DNA of 64,000 nucleotides, taken from positions 17,559,501-17,623,500 of the forward strand of contig JALMGJ010000012.1 of assembly GCA_023362775.1 (NCBI GenBank), in the 5' to 3' direction. Of the stretch, positions 42,801 through 57,013 are shown piece after piece (within the stretch, counting starts at the first letter, position 1; each line of letters opens with the position of its first letter). This DNA is from Charina bottae (lineage: Eukaryota > Chordata > Lepidosauria > Squamata > Charinaidae). The notes beneath the pieces are model-generated. The model saw only the letters and a program-made list of their open reading frames with translations, was not told the origin of the DNA and did not search any database. Position numbers and translations under genes: made by a program.

Positions 42801-45800
42801 TTCCTTGATCCAATCTACATTTGTGACTAGACATTGCCACCCATGGTGATTTTGTAGAGGAATTTTGTCTTCCAGTGTTTTCTAGTATGTTAGATTTTCT
42901 ACCTTTCTTGATATAAAAGCAGCATCTCCTCTAATATAGCCTTCCCTCTCTTTTTCTATAAAGTTTGTATCCAAGAACAACCATATCCCACTGATTCTCT
43001 CTGTTCCACCAGGTTTCTGTTATACTCACTATATTTATGTCCTCATCTGCAACCGGATTGTCAGATTTATAACCTAGCTTTAATTCAGGAGCTCATATAT
43101 AGCAGGGGTCCCCAACCTGTGGGCCGTGGCCTGTTAGGAAGTGGGCCGCACAGCAGGAGGTGAGTGGTGGTGTCAGGAACAAGCCTGTCCCTGCCGCCAT
43201 GAGTCGGAGGAAGAGCAGCCAGTAGCAGGAAGAAGTTGGGAAGGCGCAAAGACAGAGCCTGAGCCGGAGCAGCTGATTGGTGGGGACCCTGAAGGGGAAA
43301 CACCTCCACCTATCAGTGCGCGGCAAAGAAGGGCAGAGAGGCGGGCCGAGGAGTGCGAGGCCCTATTGGCCCCCGCTCGCAAACCCCACCCCCCGTCCGC
43401 ACGATTGGCTCCCGCCTGCAAACCCCACCCCCGGTCCATGGAAAAATTGTCTTCCATGGAACCGGTCCCTAGTGGGTTGGGGACCCCTGATATATAGCAC
43501 TCCCTTCTCTCATCGTTCCACACAATACAGATAGTAGATGAGAATGTTGACCTGATGTGGGTATAACTGATGCCCAGGTGGGATAGTTCCTCTTGCCCAA
43601 GCATGTACCTCTGTGTACTCAGTATAGTATTAAAATAGACCACAGGTCAAAGGAGTACCAACTGCTGTAATGCGTAGGAATTCTCTCCCAGGGCATCTAT
43701 CTTGAGTGCCAATGTAGAAGTTTAAAAAAATAAAATTATGCTTGGTATTTGGGAGTGATTGATTTAGACTGCTGCCTAAAGTTATGAAGTTATGTTGAAA
43801 TTGTGTTGAGGAATATGTCTATGAAGGTTCTCAGTCATCCAGGTGGAATTGTCTGTAGCTTGAATCATGTCAACTGGATTTCTATTTTCTCAGTGGAAAC
43901 GTTTCGCTCCTTATCCAAGGATAAGTGTGTTGAGGAATAGTGGTTTGGGGAAACTAATATCCCAATGGAGCTACTGTAATTGAAATAACTCAAACATGCA
44001 TGGTTCCATGACAGCTTTGGAACTGTTCCCATTTGTTAACAGCCATATTCATGTAATTAGGTCACATGTGATTTTGTGTACTATGTACTAGGTAGTAGGA
44101 AGTTTGTATGTGGAAGTTATTGCAACTATTCCTTGTAAGATGTGTTGAGGAATAGTGGTTTGGGGAAACTAATATCCCAATGGAGCTACTGTAATTGAAA
44201 TAACTCAAACATGCATGGTTCCATGACAGCTTTGGAACTGTTCCCATTTGTTAACAGCCATATTCATGTAATTAGGACACATGTGATTTTGTGTACTATG
44301 TACTAGGTAGTAGGAAGTTTTTATGTGGAAGTTATTGCAACTATTCCCTTGTAATGATCAAACTATTTCCTGCTGAGGCTTAGACTTAAGCCACTACTAC
44401 TCCTTCCCACCTGCAGGGTGGAAAGTCTATCAGAATGGTCCATCCAGGAGATGAATAGATTTTTCTCAGAGATATTTTTCATACTAGTATTAAAAGCCTG
44501 GTCATCTGGAATATGGAATATGGAGATGATCCAGGCAACTGACATTATTGTTCTAGATTGTATTTTTCTATTTGCAAAGCTCATTTACAGTAATGTTGTA
44601 TTCACTAAAACTGAGGAAAAATGAAAAAGTCAGAAGACAACTAGAATGCAGATAGAGAAAAATTCATCTTGAACTGGGAAACTATAGATGATAGCTTCCT
44701 AATAAGCAAGGTATGAAACCCACTTGAAATCATGGCTTTACATCCTATCTTGCTTTGAAGTTATTAACCATAGTTTCCTGGGTTGAGCATGATGGGAAAC
44801 TTATACAGTATGATGGACAGATGGTGAGGCAGTTAGATGTAGATACATAGTGTTCAGTTCATACAGTTTATTAAGATTAAATTTGATTAACTGAACATGA
44901 TTATTGTTTATATATAAAGTTTGTAGCAGAGGCTTGTAGTTTCAGGCAAATTGACTTGTGTTAATACATTTACATATTAAATAATTTGTTACGTTAGAGT
45001 CCATGTGAATGGGCTTCAACAATTGTAAATTGAAACCTTTTACTAAAATGGTAATGTGTTGCAGATTCTTATACTGTTTCTTAATTTTAAAATATTTTTA
45101 CAGGTGTACTTGCTTCAATTAGCGGAAAAATCATTTTCAATTTTCTAATACTCTGTGTTCTGTCTTTTTAAAATGCCCATGTTATTCCAATTTGTTTTGC
45201 CAATTTTGTCTTTCACAGCTTGCATTAAAAGGATCTAATTATAGTGGTCTATTAGAGCGGCATCGGATTCATACAAAAAATGTGGAACATATTGTAAATA
45301 GTCTAAGGTAAGGGTATGTATCAAGATTTTTTATTTTAGCTGAATTTATTTATTTATTTTTCAAATTTTGCCACCACCCATCTTCCCCAAAAAGAGGAAT
45401 TCTGGGTGGTTTACAACAATAAACACATTAAAACAATGAGCATAAATACATCTAAAATATAAATATAAAAGTAAAAATAAATATAAAATCCAAGCGGCCT
45501 AGAAGATCTAATTCCGTGAGGAGAGCTCTAAGGCGCCAGCCACCCCCAAGAATCACTACTCCCCTTCCCACCCCAGGTGAGATGGCAGAGCCAAGTCTTC
45601 AGGTTCTTCCGGAAGGTCAGGAGCGATGGGGCCTGTCTCACCTCTGGGTAATGTCAGTGAGCAGAGGTTCTGAACATTTGTACATTATCCTAATATTCCC
45701 TGTTTTAAAAATATAATGGCTCTGATCCAGTTGTATGTCATAAAGCTATGAAGCACATTGGATTCAGCATCAAAAGGTACTTCTGAATGCATGGGAATAT

Positions 45801-48800
45801 AAATGTAGCATCTATTTGCAATATCTTAGAGCAGAAATGTCTTCGCTGGGATCCTGCATGCTCTGAAACACCTTTTGGAGATAAAATCTGAAGCCCAGAT
45901 ATGTAACTTTGCTCTTTGTTTCATAGTCCATATAATAATATATCAATTGTTGTTGTTGTTGGTCACACGGTCAGCCTTCCCAGGGCTGAGATCATATTAC
46001 TTTTGTCAGTATTTAGGCTTTACTTTTTACTTCCTTTTTCCCTAGGGGGCATTGACTGACTGGAATTTTTGTATTTTTTAATCATGAGAACCAGAATAAT
46101 CACCTACTTTTCAATACCTATCTTTAGAAATGAGAAGATTGAAGTCCGACTTGTGAAACGGAGAGAATATGATGAAGAGACTGTCCGGTGGGCAGATGCT
46201 GTTATAGCAGCAGGAGGTATTAACTTGTGAGTGGGGAAATGTATTTTGAGTTATTGGAAACTTGAGTAAATACTTTTGTAGCAATATGGAAGTCAGATTT
46301 GCCAATCCACAAATAAGTCTAAGCTAAAATGTTGGTATGCAATTAAATACATGCTAGTTGCTAAGTGTTGATTTGGTCCTAAACTATGTTTGCTTTGAAG
46401 CTCTATTGGTGTAAATTCCAGAAAACTTTAAAAAATGGCTTTCACTATTTAAAAATATGGGTTATCCTTTTTCCAACATGTATCCAATAAAAGTTGGTAA
46501 CACCAAACATCTATAGTATATCTATAGAAGATGTGAAAAAACTAATTTATGAAAGTTGTTGTGTTGCTGTTTTACATAATTTAATTGTTCTTGTTAATCA
46601 GAATTACTGTACCTGTGCTGCACCCTCCCCAACCCTCACCGCACCTCTCTCGCACCCTCCCTGACCCATGCTGCGTCTCTCTCGCACCCTCCCTGACCTG
46701 CGCTGAACCCTTGTGCACCCTCCCCAACCCGGCAGCAGCCACTTACCTGACTGCCGGCTTGGGACTTGCAACTTCCTGCCAGCTTCCCCACTGACTTTGG
46801 TTGTGGGAAGCCGGCAGGAAGTTACCTCACCTAATGACCATGGGATTTGGTTAACAATGGCAACTGGGACTGCAGGGATTGCCATTGCTAAGCGATGCAG
46901 TCGCGCGTTATGACTGCGTCGCTTAGCGATGGAAATTCTGGTCCCAATTGCTGTTGTAAGTTGAGGACTACCTGTTTTTACATTTTTTCACTGTTCCTTT
47001 ACTTTCATTAGTAGTGCTTGCAGATCATTTACATTTTCAGCAATTACAGTAGTGGAAAGCATTTGGATACTATAGGTGGTACAAAATGCAGTGGCCCAGC
47101 CAGTGATGGGTGTATCCCAATATACTTAGGTGACTCCACTGCTTCAGGAGCTGCATTGGTTGCCGATTGGCATCTGGATATGATTCAGGGTACTGGTTGT
47201 CACCTTTAAGATCCTGTGTGGTTCTGGACCAGGTTATCTGAGGGACCACTTTCTCTTGTATTCATCTGCCCATCTGTTCAAGTCAAATCAGGTCAACTTC
47301 CTCTAAGTCCCATCTGTACAAATATGCCATATGATAAGGCCTTGGAAGTAGGCATTTTCAGTCACCTCTCCCATAGTCTGGAAATCCTTCCCCGCAGAGA
47401 TTTGGTCTAATCCTTACCTTCTGGATTTCAGAAGAGCAGTTAAGACCTGGTCATTCCATAAAGCACAGGAGGGAAGGTTATGCTGTGACTGAAGATTTGA
47501 ATTTGCTAGATGCATGTGTTTGTACGTTTTCTTTCTTTCTTTTTTTTGGTATAATTTTGATACTGTCTTTGGATTATTTTATGGGTGGATTTATTTATTA
47601 TTTGGTGATGATACCTTAACCCAAACCAGCAATTTGATATAGAAATTGATGATAATAGTTACTATATTAAGAAAACCATAATGTATTATTGTCCTTACTG
47701 TAATTTCTTGTTTATTATTGTTATACTATGATTTTCATCAACTGTAAACCACTTAGAATCCTACTGATCACATAAATAAATAAAATATGAATGAATGAAT
47801 GAATGAGGCGAGAGGACTGTTGAACCCTCCATATTGGAGTAACCACAGGCTTGATGACTTTCCCTCATAATTATTGACTGCAGTTGCCTGCTCAAATAGG
47901 AATGGAAACATTGCAAAATAGTACCTCTGACTTCGAAACTTGTAGGCAATCAGAAAGATACTATGGTTAATTTGTTTGTTTGCTTATTTATTTATTTAAT
48001 TTATCAACAAGTGACTCTGGGCAGCTTACAATCATAAAAATTATAAAACAGTTGAAATAAAACAATTAAAAATACAAAATAAATATACTGTACATGGCCG
48101 CCAAGTAAGCAATGCATGGAAGTTAATATAGCCAAGAATCGGGGCCATTAACACGCTCGGAGCCCCAGGCCCGGGCACATAACCAGGTCTTCACGGCCTT
48201 ATGGAAGGCCAACAGGGTCAGGGACATCCTGACCTCTGAAGGGAGAATGTTCCAGAGGGCAGGCACTATGGCAGAGAAGGCACGCCTTCTAGTTCCCGCC
48301 AACCGACATTCCTTGGCTGACGGGACCTGTAGCATACCCAACCTACCAGACCAAATTGGACGGGTAGAAACAACTGTGAGAAGACGGTCCCTTAGGTAAC
48401 CCGGTCCCAAGCCATGAAGGGCTTTAAAGGTGACAACCAGCACCTTGAATTGCACCCGGAAGCACACTGGCAACCAATGCAGCTCACGTAGTAGTGGTGT
48501 TACATGTGTTGAATATCCGACACCATTTATTACCCGTGCAGCCGCATTCTGTACCAGTTGAAGCTTCCGAATGCTCTTGGAGGGCAGCCCCATGTAGAGC
48601 ACTCAGGCAGCCCGGGGTGGAGATATAAAGCTGGGTATCATCAGAATATTGATGATACCTCACTCCAAACCAGATCGCCTCCCCCAGTGGTTAATGCTGT
48701 GAAACACTGCTGAGAGATCTAATAGGACCATGAGATGCATATTCCCGCATCCAGGGGAATACAAAGGTCATCCATCAGAATATTTTCCCAAATGAAGGTT

Positions 48801-51800
48801 ATTCATCAGCATGACGGGGCCTGAATCAAGAAATGGCCTCTTCAAGAGGGCATGCATCACCACTTCTTTCAAGGCAGGTGGCATCAGACTGCCCTCAAAG
48901 ATGTCTTAACAGCCTCCAGATTCAAGCACACAGAGACACATATCAATCCACATCACATTTTCTTAAGATGTTTGTAAGTGTAATGCCTGTCTAATGCTTC
49001 ATTTTGGAATGTTAAAAGTTTCTTATATAAACGTGCTCTGATACCAAACCATGTATTTTGTCTAGGTGATGGAACAATGCTCCTGGCAGCCAGTAAGGTG
49101 CTGGATCAATTAAAACCAGTTATTGGAATAAATACAGATCCAGATAGGTGAGCCTAAGATTTGCTGGCATCTTGTGTTATAATTTGTGATGGTCTCAGGT
49201 GGCCAAATAAATAAATGACACATTATTATATGTGTAATAGCAATTTGAGCCCCATAGATACTTAGGGTGCATGATCTTGTACTCAGCTTTTTTCCCCACA
49301 TTTTTAAAAACTTACTGCATGAAAATGTACTCAGAAATATAAATGGTCAAAGCTTGATTCAACAGCAGTCTCGTGCTAATCTAGGAAAAAATGGAATTGT
49401 TCTGTAAGTGTACAATCTAAGTATTACTGTAGGTTCATAAATATAACTTTTAAAATCTTTGATGTCAAATATATGCCTAAATAAATCAGATGTTCTAATT
49501 TAAGTTCTACAATTTCCAGTATCTATGAATGTATTTTATTTATTTATTGGAGTTACATCCTGCTTTTTTCTTTCAAATTTTCTCCACAATTACCCTGTAA
49601 GATAGGTTGAGGAGAGAGATAGTAACTGGCCCAAAATTGCTAATGAACTCCATGGTTGAGGATGGGCTAGAATATTGGTTTCCCTGATCCAAATCCAACC
49701 CTTTAAGTCCAATACTATACTGGCATTCATTGGCATCAAAGGGAATTTTCGTCTGATAGCTAATTTAATTCTCATTAAAAGTGCATTGATTGGCATTATT
49801 AGCTGATGAACTATATATCCTGAGTCCATTCGTAATGTAAATATTGCAGTGTCATCTTTGGGAGTCTTCTGAATAAAATCAACATCCCTATTGCCTTTTC
49901 CCCCATTTTCTTCTTTTAATGCTGTAGCTTTTATAATTTTTTCATTGTAATAGTTGAATCCTCATTGCAGATTTCAGGGATAATTGGAGTTAATTTATGG
50001 CCTTGAAGCTTGCTTTTACCTAAGTCTTGTTCTAAGAGTAAATGAGTTTTACTTGATAGTAGCATTTGATTATCTTGAAGTAGTGATACTTTCCACTTGG
50101 CTGTATGTCTAATCCTACCCAATGTACTGCAGTTCATTGATTATTTATTAAAATGACATCTCATTTTAAGCAAGAAGTGAATTCTGTCTCATGTTTGTAG
50201 CTACATTAGACTATAAAAACTTTGCTTATAAATATTTCTCATTTACTCCTTTTTTCCCCTAACTTTATCTCTAAAGCTATAATCAGTTTTTTGTTTTTTT
50301 GTTCTTTTTGCCTTGGAGTCAGTCTTGACTCCTAGTGACTACCCTGCAGTTTTCTTGGCAAGATTTCAGAAGTGGTTTGCCATGGCCTTCTTCTTCCTAG
50401 GGCTGAGAGAGAGTGACTGGCCCAAGGTCACCCAGCTGGCTATGTGCCTAAGGCAGGAGTAGAACTTATGGTCTCACGGTTTTTAGCCTGGTGCCTTAAT
50501 CACTGCACCAAACTGGCTCTCTCAATCAGCAACACCTAATCTGAAAATAGTAACATTAATCTATTTTAAAAGCCTGGGTATTTTAATACCCTGAGTTGAT
50601 GTGAAGTGGGCAATAGTATGTTGGCTTGCAAAATAGTCTCTATGTTAGTTTGCATAGAATAGCATGAGAATTCTGCAGACAAAACTGGGTGTTGGTTGCT
50701 TGTAGTGTTCTGTCCAAAATGTGTCAGAATTGACTGTATTGTTACCATTAGCAGAGAATGCTGCATGTGGCATAGATATAACTAAGCTGGTAATTTAGTC
50801 TCAGCTTCTCTATATTATTAAAAGCATTATGTGAAAGTCTTGATTGACGAAAGCCTTGATGGGTAGTGGAGATCAATATCTTTGGGTCAGTGTGGTGACA
50901 ACCATGGCATATGAAAGAGAAGCAAATGGCAAATAACATGAATTATATTTTTTCTTTTAATTTATTTATTTATTTGTCATATTTATATCCCGCCCATCTC
51001 CCCCGCAAGGAGGGACCACGTGCATTCTATATATTTCTTTTCTACGGGCCACTCACTTTTGTATTCAGTGTGCATCTGTTCATTCTAGACCCTGCAGCAT
51101 CTTTAGCACTGACAGGTGCAACATCATGGAGAGAGAGAGTGAATGAATGGCATTGGTGTATTTTGCTGTTTTCTTTTAGAACTGTCTCATGCCTTTAATT
51201 TCTTTCGCTTCCTATTTCTTACTCCTATTCTGTTGATATTTATCAAATAGTTGATAAATTGCTCAGCCTCTCATATTTGTTATTTAAAATGGATGAGTTT
51301 TCAGCTAGGTACAGTAATGTAATCCATTATTATATGACACATTCCTCTTTTAGAATGGATAAGAGGGAATAAATCTTTGCTTGAAAAATGTAGCAGAGTC
51401 TTATTTTTCCATTATTATTTTATGTACAGATCTGAAGGCCACTTGTGTTTACCTGTACGATATACACACTCATTCCCAGATGCTTTACAGAAACTTTATA
51501 GTGGTGAATTCAGGTAATATAAGCTTAACTACCTAAAGAATTTTATCTTTAAAAATAATTTTAGGTTTTAGATAAATATCATTGACATGTATTGGGAACA
51601 AAACCTAATGACTATTTTTTCCATCCCTATATTAATGTAGGAGTGTAGGAATCACTGAATACAAAATAGTGCTTAATTTGCACTTATGTACACATTTTGA
51701 AACCTGTTTTAAATGAACTAAAATATTGTCAAGAAATGACCAGGAATTATGAATATGATAGATTAATGTAACTTGGGAAAAATCATTGTACTACACCTTG

Positions 51801-54800
51801 AGAAAGGGAAAGTGCAACAGTGTAATCCAACAGTATAATCAATCTTACTTAATGTAAACTATTCCATACACTTAATGATGAAAATCACTATTTTTTTTAA
51901 TAAGAGAGTGCCAACAATACTACCATTAAAAAAAAGGCCACAGAGATAAAAGGGTGATTATAATTTGTCTGATGAAGCTGCAACGGTGCAGAAATAGAAA
52001 GTATCTTAATGGACAAAGACCTAATGGAATACACACACACCTTCTCACAACAGCCAGTGGGGGCTGAATGTACTCAGTGGGCACAACATCCTGTCTGAGC
52101 AGGAAAAGTGGTGGGAGGAATGGGCTTGGTGGAATCTTCAATAGGAACAGTTCATGCAGTTATCTTAAGGCAAGTTTTAATTATAAATAACTTGAAAATA
52201 ATGGTGAATCCTTCCTTCCCTTCTCTATTTCATACGACAGCAGCCACCACATGTTCCTACATGGAATGCAGGTTACTTTGCTTGGGAAAGGGGGAATTGG
52301 ATAGAAAACCCTTATTTTTTTTACTGAGTTCTTTATTTTGAAAAGTATGATAAGGAGAGAAGGCTCTAAAAATCTTGGAAGAGAGCACAATAATCAAAAT
52401 ACTTTTTTTTAAAAAAAAGTCAGTTTTGTGTATATTGGGCAGGCTGATCATATACTGTAGCTCAAGCAGAAATTTAATCCTGTTGATGAGATCATAATAA
52501 TAATTGCCTGATTACTGTGTGCAATAGTTATCAAACCTACCAGCTATTCTTTGGTAGTATACCATCATTCTGCTTAATACTTATTAGTATTTTTCAGTAT
52601 TAATTTCTAATTCTTAATTAGAGAGGCTAAATCAGTATTTTAAAAAAGAATTGAAGAAAATAAGGGAATGTATAGAATTAGTTATTTTATATTTTGGTAA
52701 CATGCCTACAGATTATCTTCTAAATACTGTACACATGTGTGGCAGTGAGTCTTACAAAAATAATGAAGGAATTCAGCAATTCACAGTTTGATTGCAGTAG
52801 GATATTTCAAGGAATATCAAAGCAATAATTGCATTTTTCTTTTCCCTTAAATAGATGGTATAACATTTAGATTGTTTGGTTTCACATTAAATCATCTTGA
52901 GCAGTTTTGAAAATCCATCTCTTTCAACATCAGAAAACCAGGAAAAGAACATCTTGTCTTTTGGATACTTGAAGTTAAATTGCCCCAGAATTTGCAGAAA
53001 TCATTTAATAATTAGGATAGTGAATAAGTACTTTATGAATTTCATTCCCACTATCTAAATTTCTTTGTGAATTAAGTAATGTTTATATGAAATACTTAAT
53101 GATTTTCTGGATGCTATATGGGTCAGTTGTGGTGCTGATTCATGGAAGAAATTGCCACCTATTTCAGTTGCTTTAACTTTTGTGTTGTCCTTCTCCTTTA
53201 AAGATGGCAGTGGAGGCAGCGAATCCGGTTGTACCTTGAAGGAACTGGTATTAACCCTGTCCCTGTAGATTTACATGAACAGCAGCTGAGTCAAGAACAG
53301 CACAGTAGGGCCCATGTGAATGGAAGATTTCAGGATCAGAGTAAGTACTGTTTTTCCCCAAAAATGTATCCAACTCTGATTGATGATTAATAGTACCAAA
53401 CACACTCTTAAACCATCATCTTCAGCTCTTAATTTACCATCTCAACTGAACAGGAGAAACATCGTCTTCAGAATAGAAACCAAATGCTTCCATTAAGTGC
53501 AGAGCACTTATGAATAGATGCAGCCAGGTTTGTACAAAACGAATGTTTTCATATCAAGTCTGAAAATAAGGATCATCTTAATTTTAGTTTAGAGACATTT
53601 TCGTATGTTTGCGTGTGTTTTTGGAGACATCTGCTTGGCCTATATTTCACCCATGTAATTTGCCCGTGATTGCAGGATCTCAGATTTCTGAACCACACCT
53701 CTTGCCTGTAAGATCATTAAATGAAGTCTTTATTGGAGAGTCTCTCTCATCCAGGTATGCTAAACATCTACTTGGAAGCATTACTGTTTGGCATAGCCTG
53801 TAAACGTAATATTTTTATTTATCTTAAAACATTTCTAAACTACTTTATCATTCAGATAATCTCTACAATCAAGCTTAATATTCTGTTGCTTTTCTACTGA
53901 TTAATCTATGGAATTGTATTCACACTTGATTATTGAATCCAAATGATACATTTTTTGCTTCTGAAAGCTGTGAGAAAGCAGTTAAGTCCTTTTTTTTTCT
54001 CAAGAAGTCTTACTGATTAAGATGTCAGTCTTTAATACATCTTAATTTGCAGCTTGAACATTAAGTATTGGTATTGGATCTTTGATCTTCCTTATCACCG
54101 ATCCACTTACCGGGATACATTATAGCTTATTAGCTATGTAAAAACTTCATTTTTCAGCATTGTCTAAGACAGTGTTTCTCAACCTTGGCAACTTGAAGAT
54201 ATGTGGACTTCAACTGGCTGGCTGAGGAATTCTGGGAGTTGAAGTCCACACGTATTCAAGTTGCCAAGATGGAGAAACACTGGTCTAAGAGAACTTCATA
54301 TTGCAATAAAAAAAAACAACAGCAATCTTTTTTTAAGGATTTACAGAAAAACATTTTTTTTCTTACTATAGTGAATTCTAGTGCTATGCAAAACATTCAA
54401 AAGTTGCCTGTTGCAAAGTATATCAGTATTAGTGAAGTTCCAAAGCAGCCACATGTTTTGGAAAGCTTAAGTGGCTACTTTGAAAGTAATCCATACATCT
54501 GATTTGATGTGGTCCCCACAGAAGTGTTGTATAGCGTGCACACAGAGCCAGGGATAGCCTTTAGAGCAAGCAGTGTAGGATGTAAGCAAACTGGAAGCTT
54601 GTGGAAATGGTTTATTTCTGAAAGTAGAATGGAGCTGTGAGTGAGCTGCTTTGTGAAATAGTAGATCAGAGGATTGAAAAGAGAAAGTTTGTCATGTCAT
54701 ATCATGAATTAGGGAATTGGAACACATTATGTAATAGTAGGAAATGTGAAATCATAAACTAAATAGTTGTAGTTGATAAAGCTGAGTACTTAAGAAAATA

Positions 54801-54868
54801 GCTTTGACAAGTTAAACTTGTTCTGTGGATGCATTGTTCTACTAGCAATATGATCTGAAAGGGGAAAT

Positions 54869-54899
<31 letters not shown>

Positions 54900-56979
54900 T
54901 TTGTTTATTTTTCATATTTATACCCTGCCTATCCCCTCCCTATCGGAGGACTCTAGGCGGAAATTTTTTTTACAGATTGGAATGGCAGGGGGATTTCTTC
55001 CTCTTGCAGCTTAAATTCAGAATTCCATTTTGATCTTAATGACAGTAGGGACAAATATGTAGAGGGAAAAATTGTATGTGTTTCTTTTGTGCTGTGTCCA
55101 ATACTAGTAGATTTCCTGCTAATTGCAAATAAACCCACTAGAAAATTCTAAAAGGCTTTCAAAATGGCTTGCTCTTGTACTAACAACATGCTGGAGTTTT
55201 GAAAACTGATCTAAAAAAACCTATCCCTCAAAAGAATATCTTGATTTTTTTAAATCTGCTTTTTAAAACTGCTGTATACAAATTCAGTAGTAAAATTTTC
55301 AGCCATGTTTGAAATTAGCCCTTTTAGACTGGTACATGCCTGATGTCGGGCTGTGTTCTGTCTTATTCAGGGTGAACTATAAGTCCTGCAAACCCAGTTT
55401 TAAATTCTCCCTTCGTAGGGCTTCTTATTATGAAATATCAGTGGATGATGGTCCATGGGAGAAACAAAAGAGCTCAGGTCTGAATATATGCACTGGAACT
55501 GGATCAAAAGCTTGGTAAGTTTGGTGTGCTTCTGTTGTAACACTTATCCCTGAAGGTCTTCCAAAAGGAATAATACAACACACAACATATTTATTTTGAT
55601 AAAATATGCGATATCGCTGTTATAAGAAGTAGGTTGTAGAAGGGTTACGTTTACTGAGTTCTTTTCAGCCATACCTATTTTATATGTGATCCTATACCCA
55701 AGAGTCCCTTGGACTGCAAGGAGGTCAAACCAGTCAATCCTAAAGGAAATCAACCCTGACTGCTCATTGGAAGGACAGATGCTGAAGCTGAAGCTCAAAT
55801 ACTTTGGCCACCTAATGCGAAGAGAGGACTCACTGGAAAAGACCCTGATGCTGGGAAAGACTGAAGGCAAAAGGAGAAGGGGACGGCAGAGGATGAGATG
55901 GTTAGATAGCATCACCGATGTAATGAACATGAATTTGAGTAAACTCCGGGAGACAGTGGAGGACAGGAAGGCCTGGCGTGCTATGGTCCATGGGATCACG
56001 AAGAGTCGGACATGACTGAACAACAAATACCCAATTTATTTGGGGGGAAAAAGCTCTGTTGAACTTATTTTAATGCTTTTTGGACTTCTTTTTTCTGGGA
56101 AATGTTCATTTAAGGTGATTTGCAACAATACTAAATTATAAATCTGAAACAATGTAATATTTTTAAAATGACAAGAGTTCATTTATTTATTTATAAAATT
56201 TATCTACCACCTCAATCCTCATAGACTCTAGGTGGTTTATAGATTAAAATAGCAATAAAATTATGTTTTAGGACTTCAATAATAAAATTAAAATATATAT
56301 ATTTGTGCCTTCGAGTCAGCATTGACTCCTGGCGACTGCATGGACAAGTCCCTGCAGTTTTCTTGGCAAGGTTTTTCAGAAGTGGTTTGCCCTTGCCTGC
56401 TTCCTAGGGCTGAGAGAGAGTGACTGGCCCAAGGCCACCCAGCTGGCTTCCTGGCTAGGCGAGACTAGAACTCACGGTCTCCTCGTTTCTAGCCTGGTGC
56501 CTTAACCACTACACCAAACTGGATCTGTTTATCGCTTTTAAAATAATTTATATCAAATTATAAGAAAATAGATAGCCAGCCAGCTGGCTGAGGCTCTACA
56601 CCCATCCCCAAAGGCCTTCGGGAAAAACCGAAGTTTTTACCAGCTTCTGGAAGACCATAAGGTGGAACATCCTAAAATATAAAACAGTTGGCATAAAATA
56701 ATTTTTACAAATCATTGTTGTTGTTTATTCATTCAGTCGCTTCCGACTCTTCTTGACTTCATGGACCAGCCCACGCCAGAGCTTCTGTAGGCCGTCACCA
56801 TCCCCAGTTCCCCCATGGTTGAGTCCGTCACCTCCAGAATATCATCCATTTACAAATCATAGTAGAAATTAAAACCAATATTTTTGTATTCCATGAAATA
56901 TCAATTTCACTCTGAACAGATGTTTTTGAATATGAATATGAAGGGCTAATCCCTCATGTTACTGGCTCTGAATAAATAG

Positions 56980-57013
<34 letters not shown>

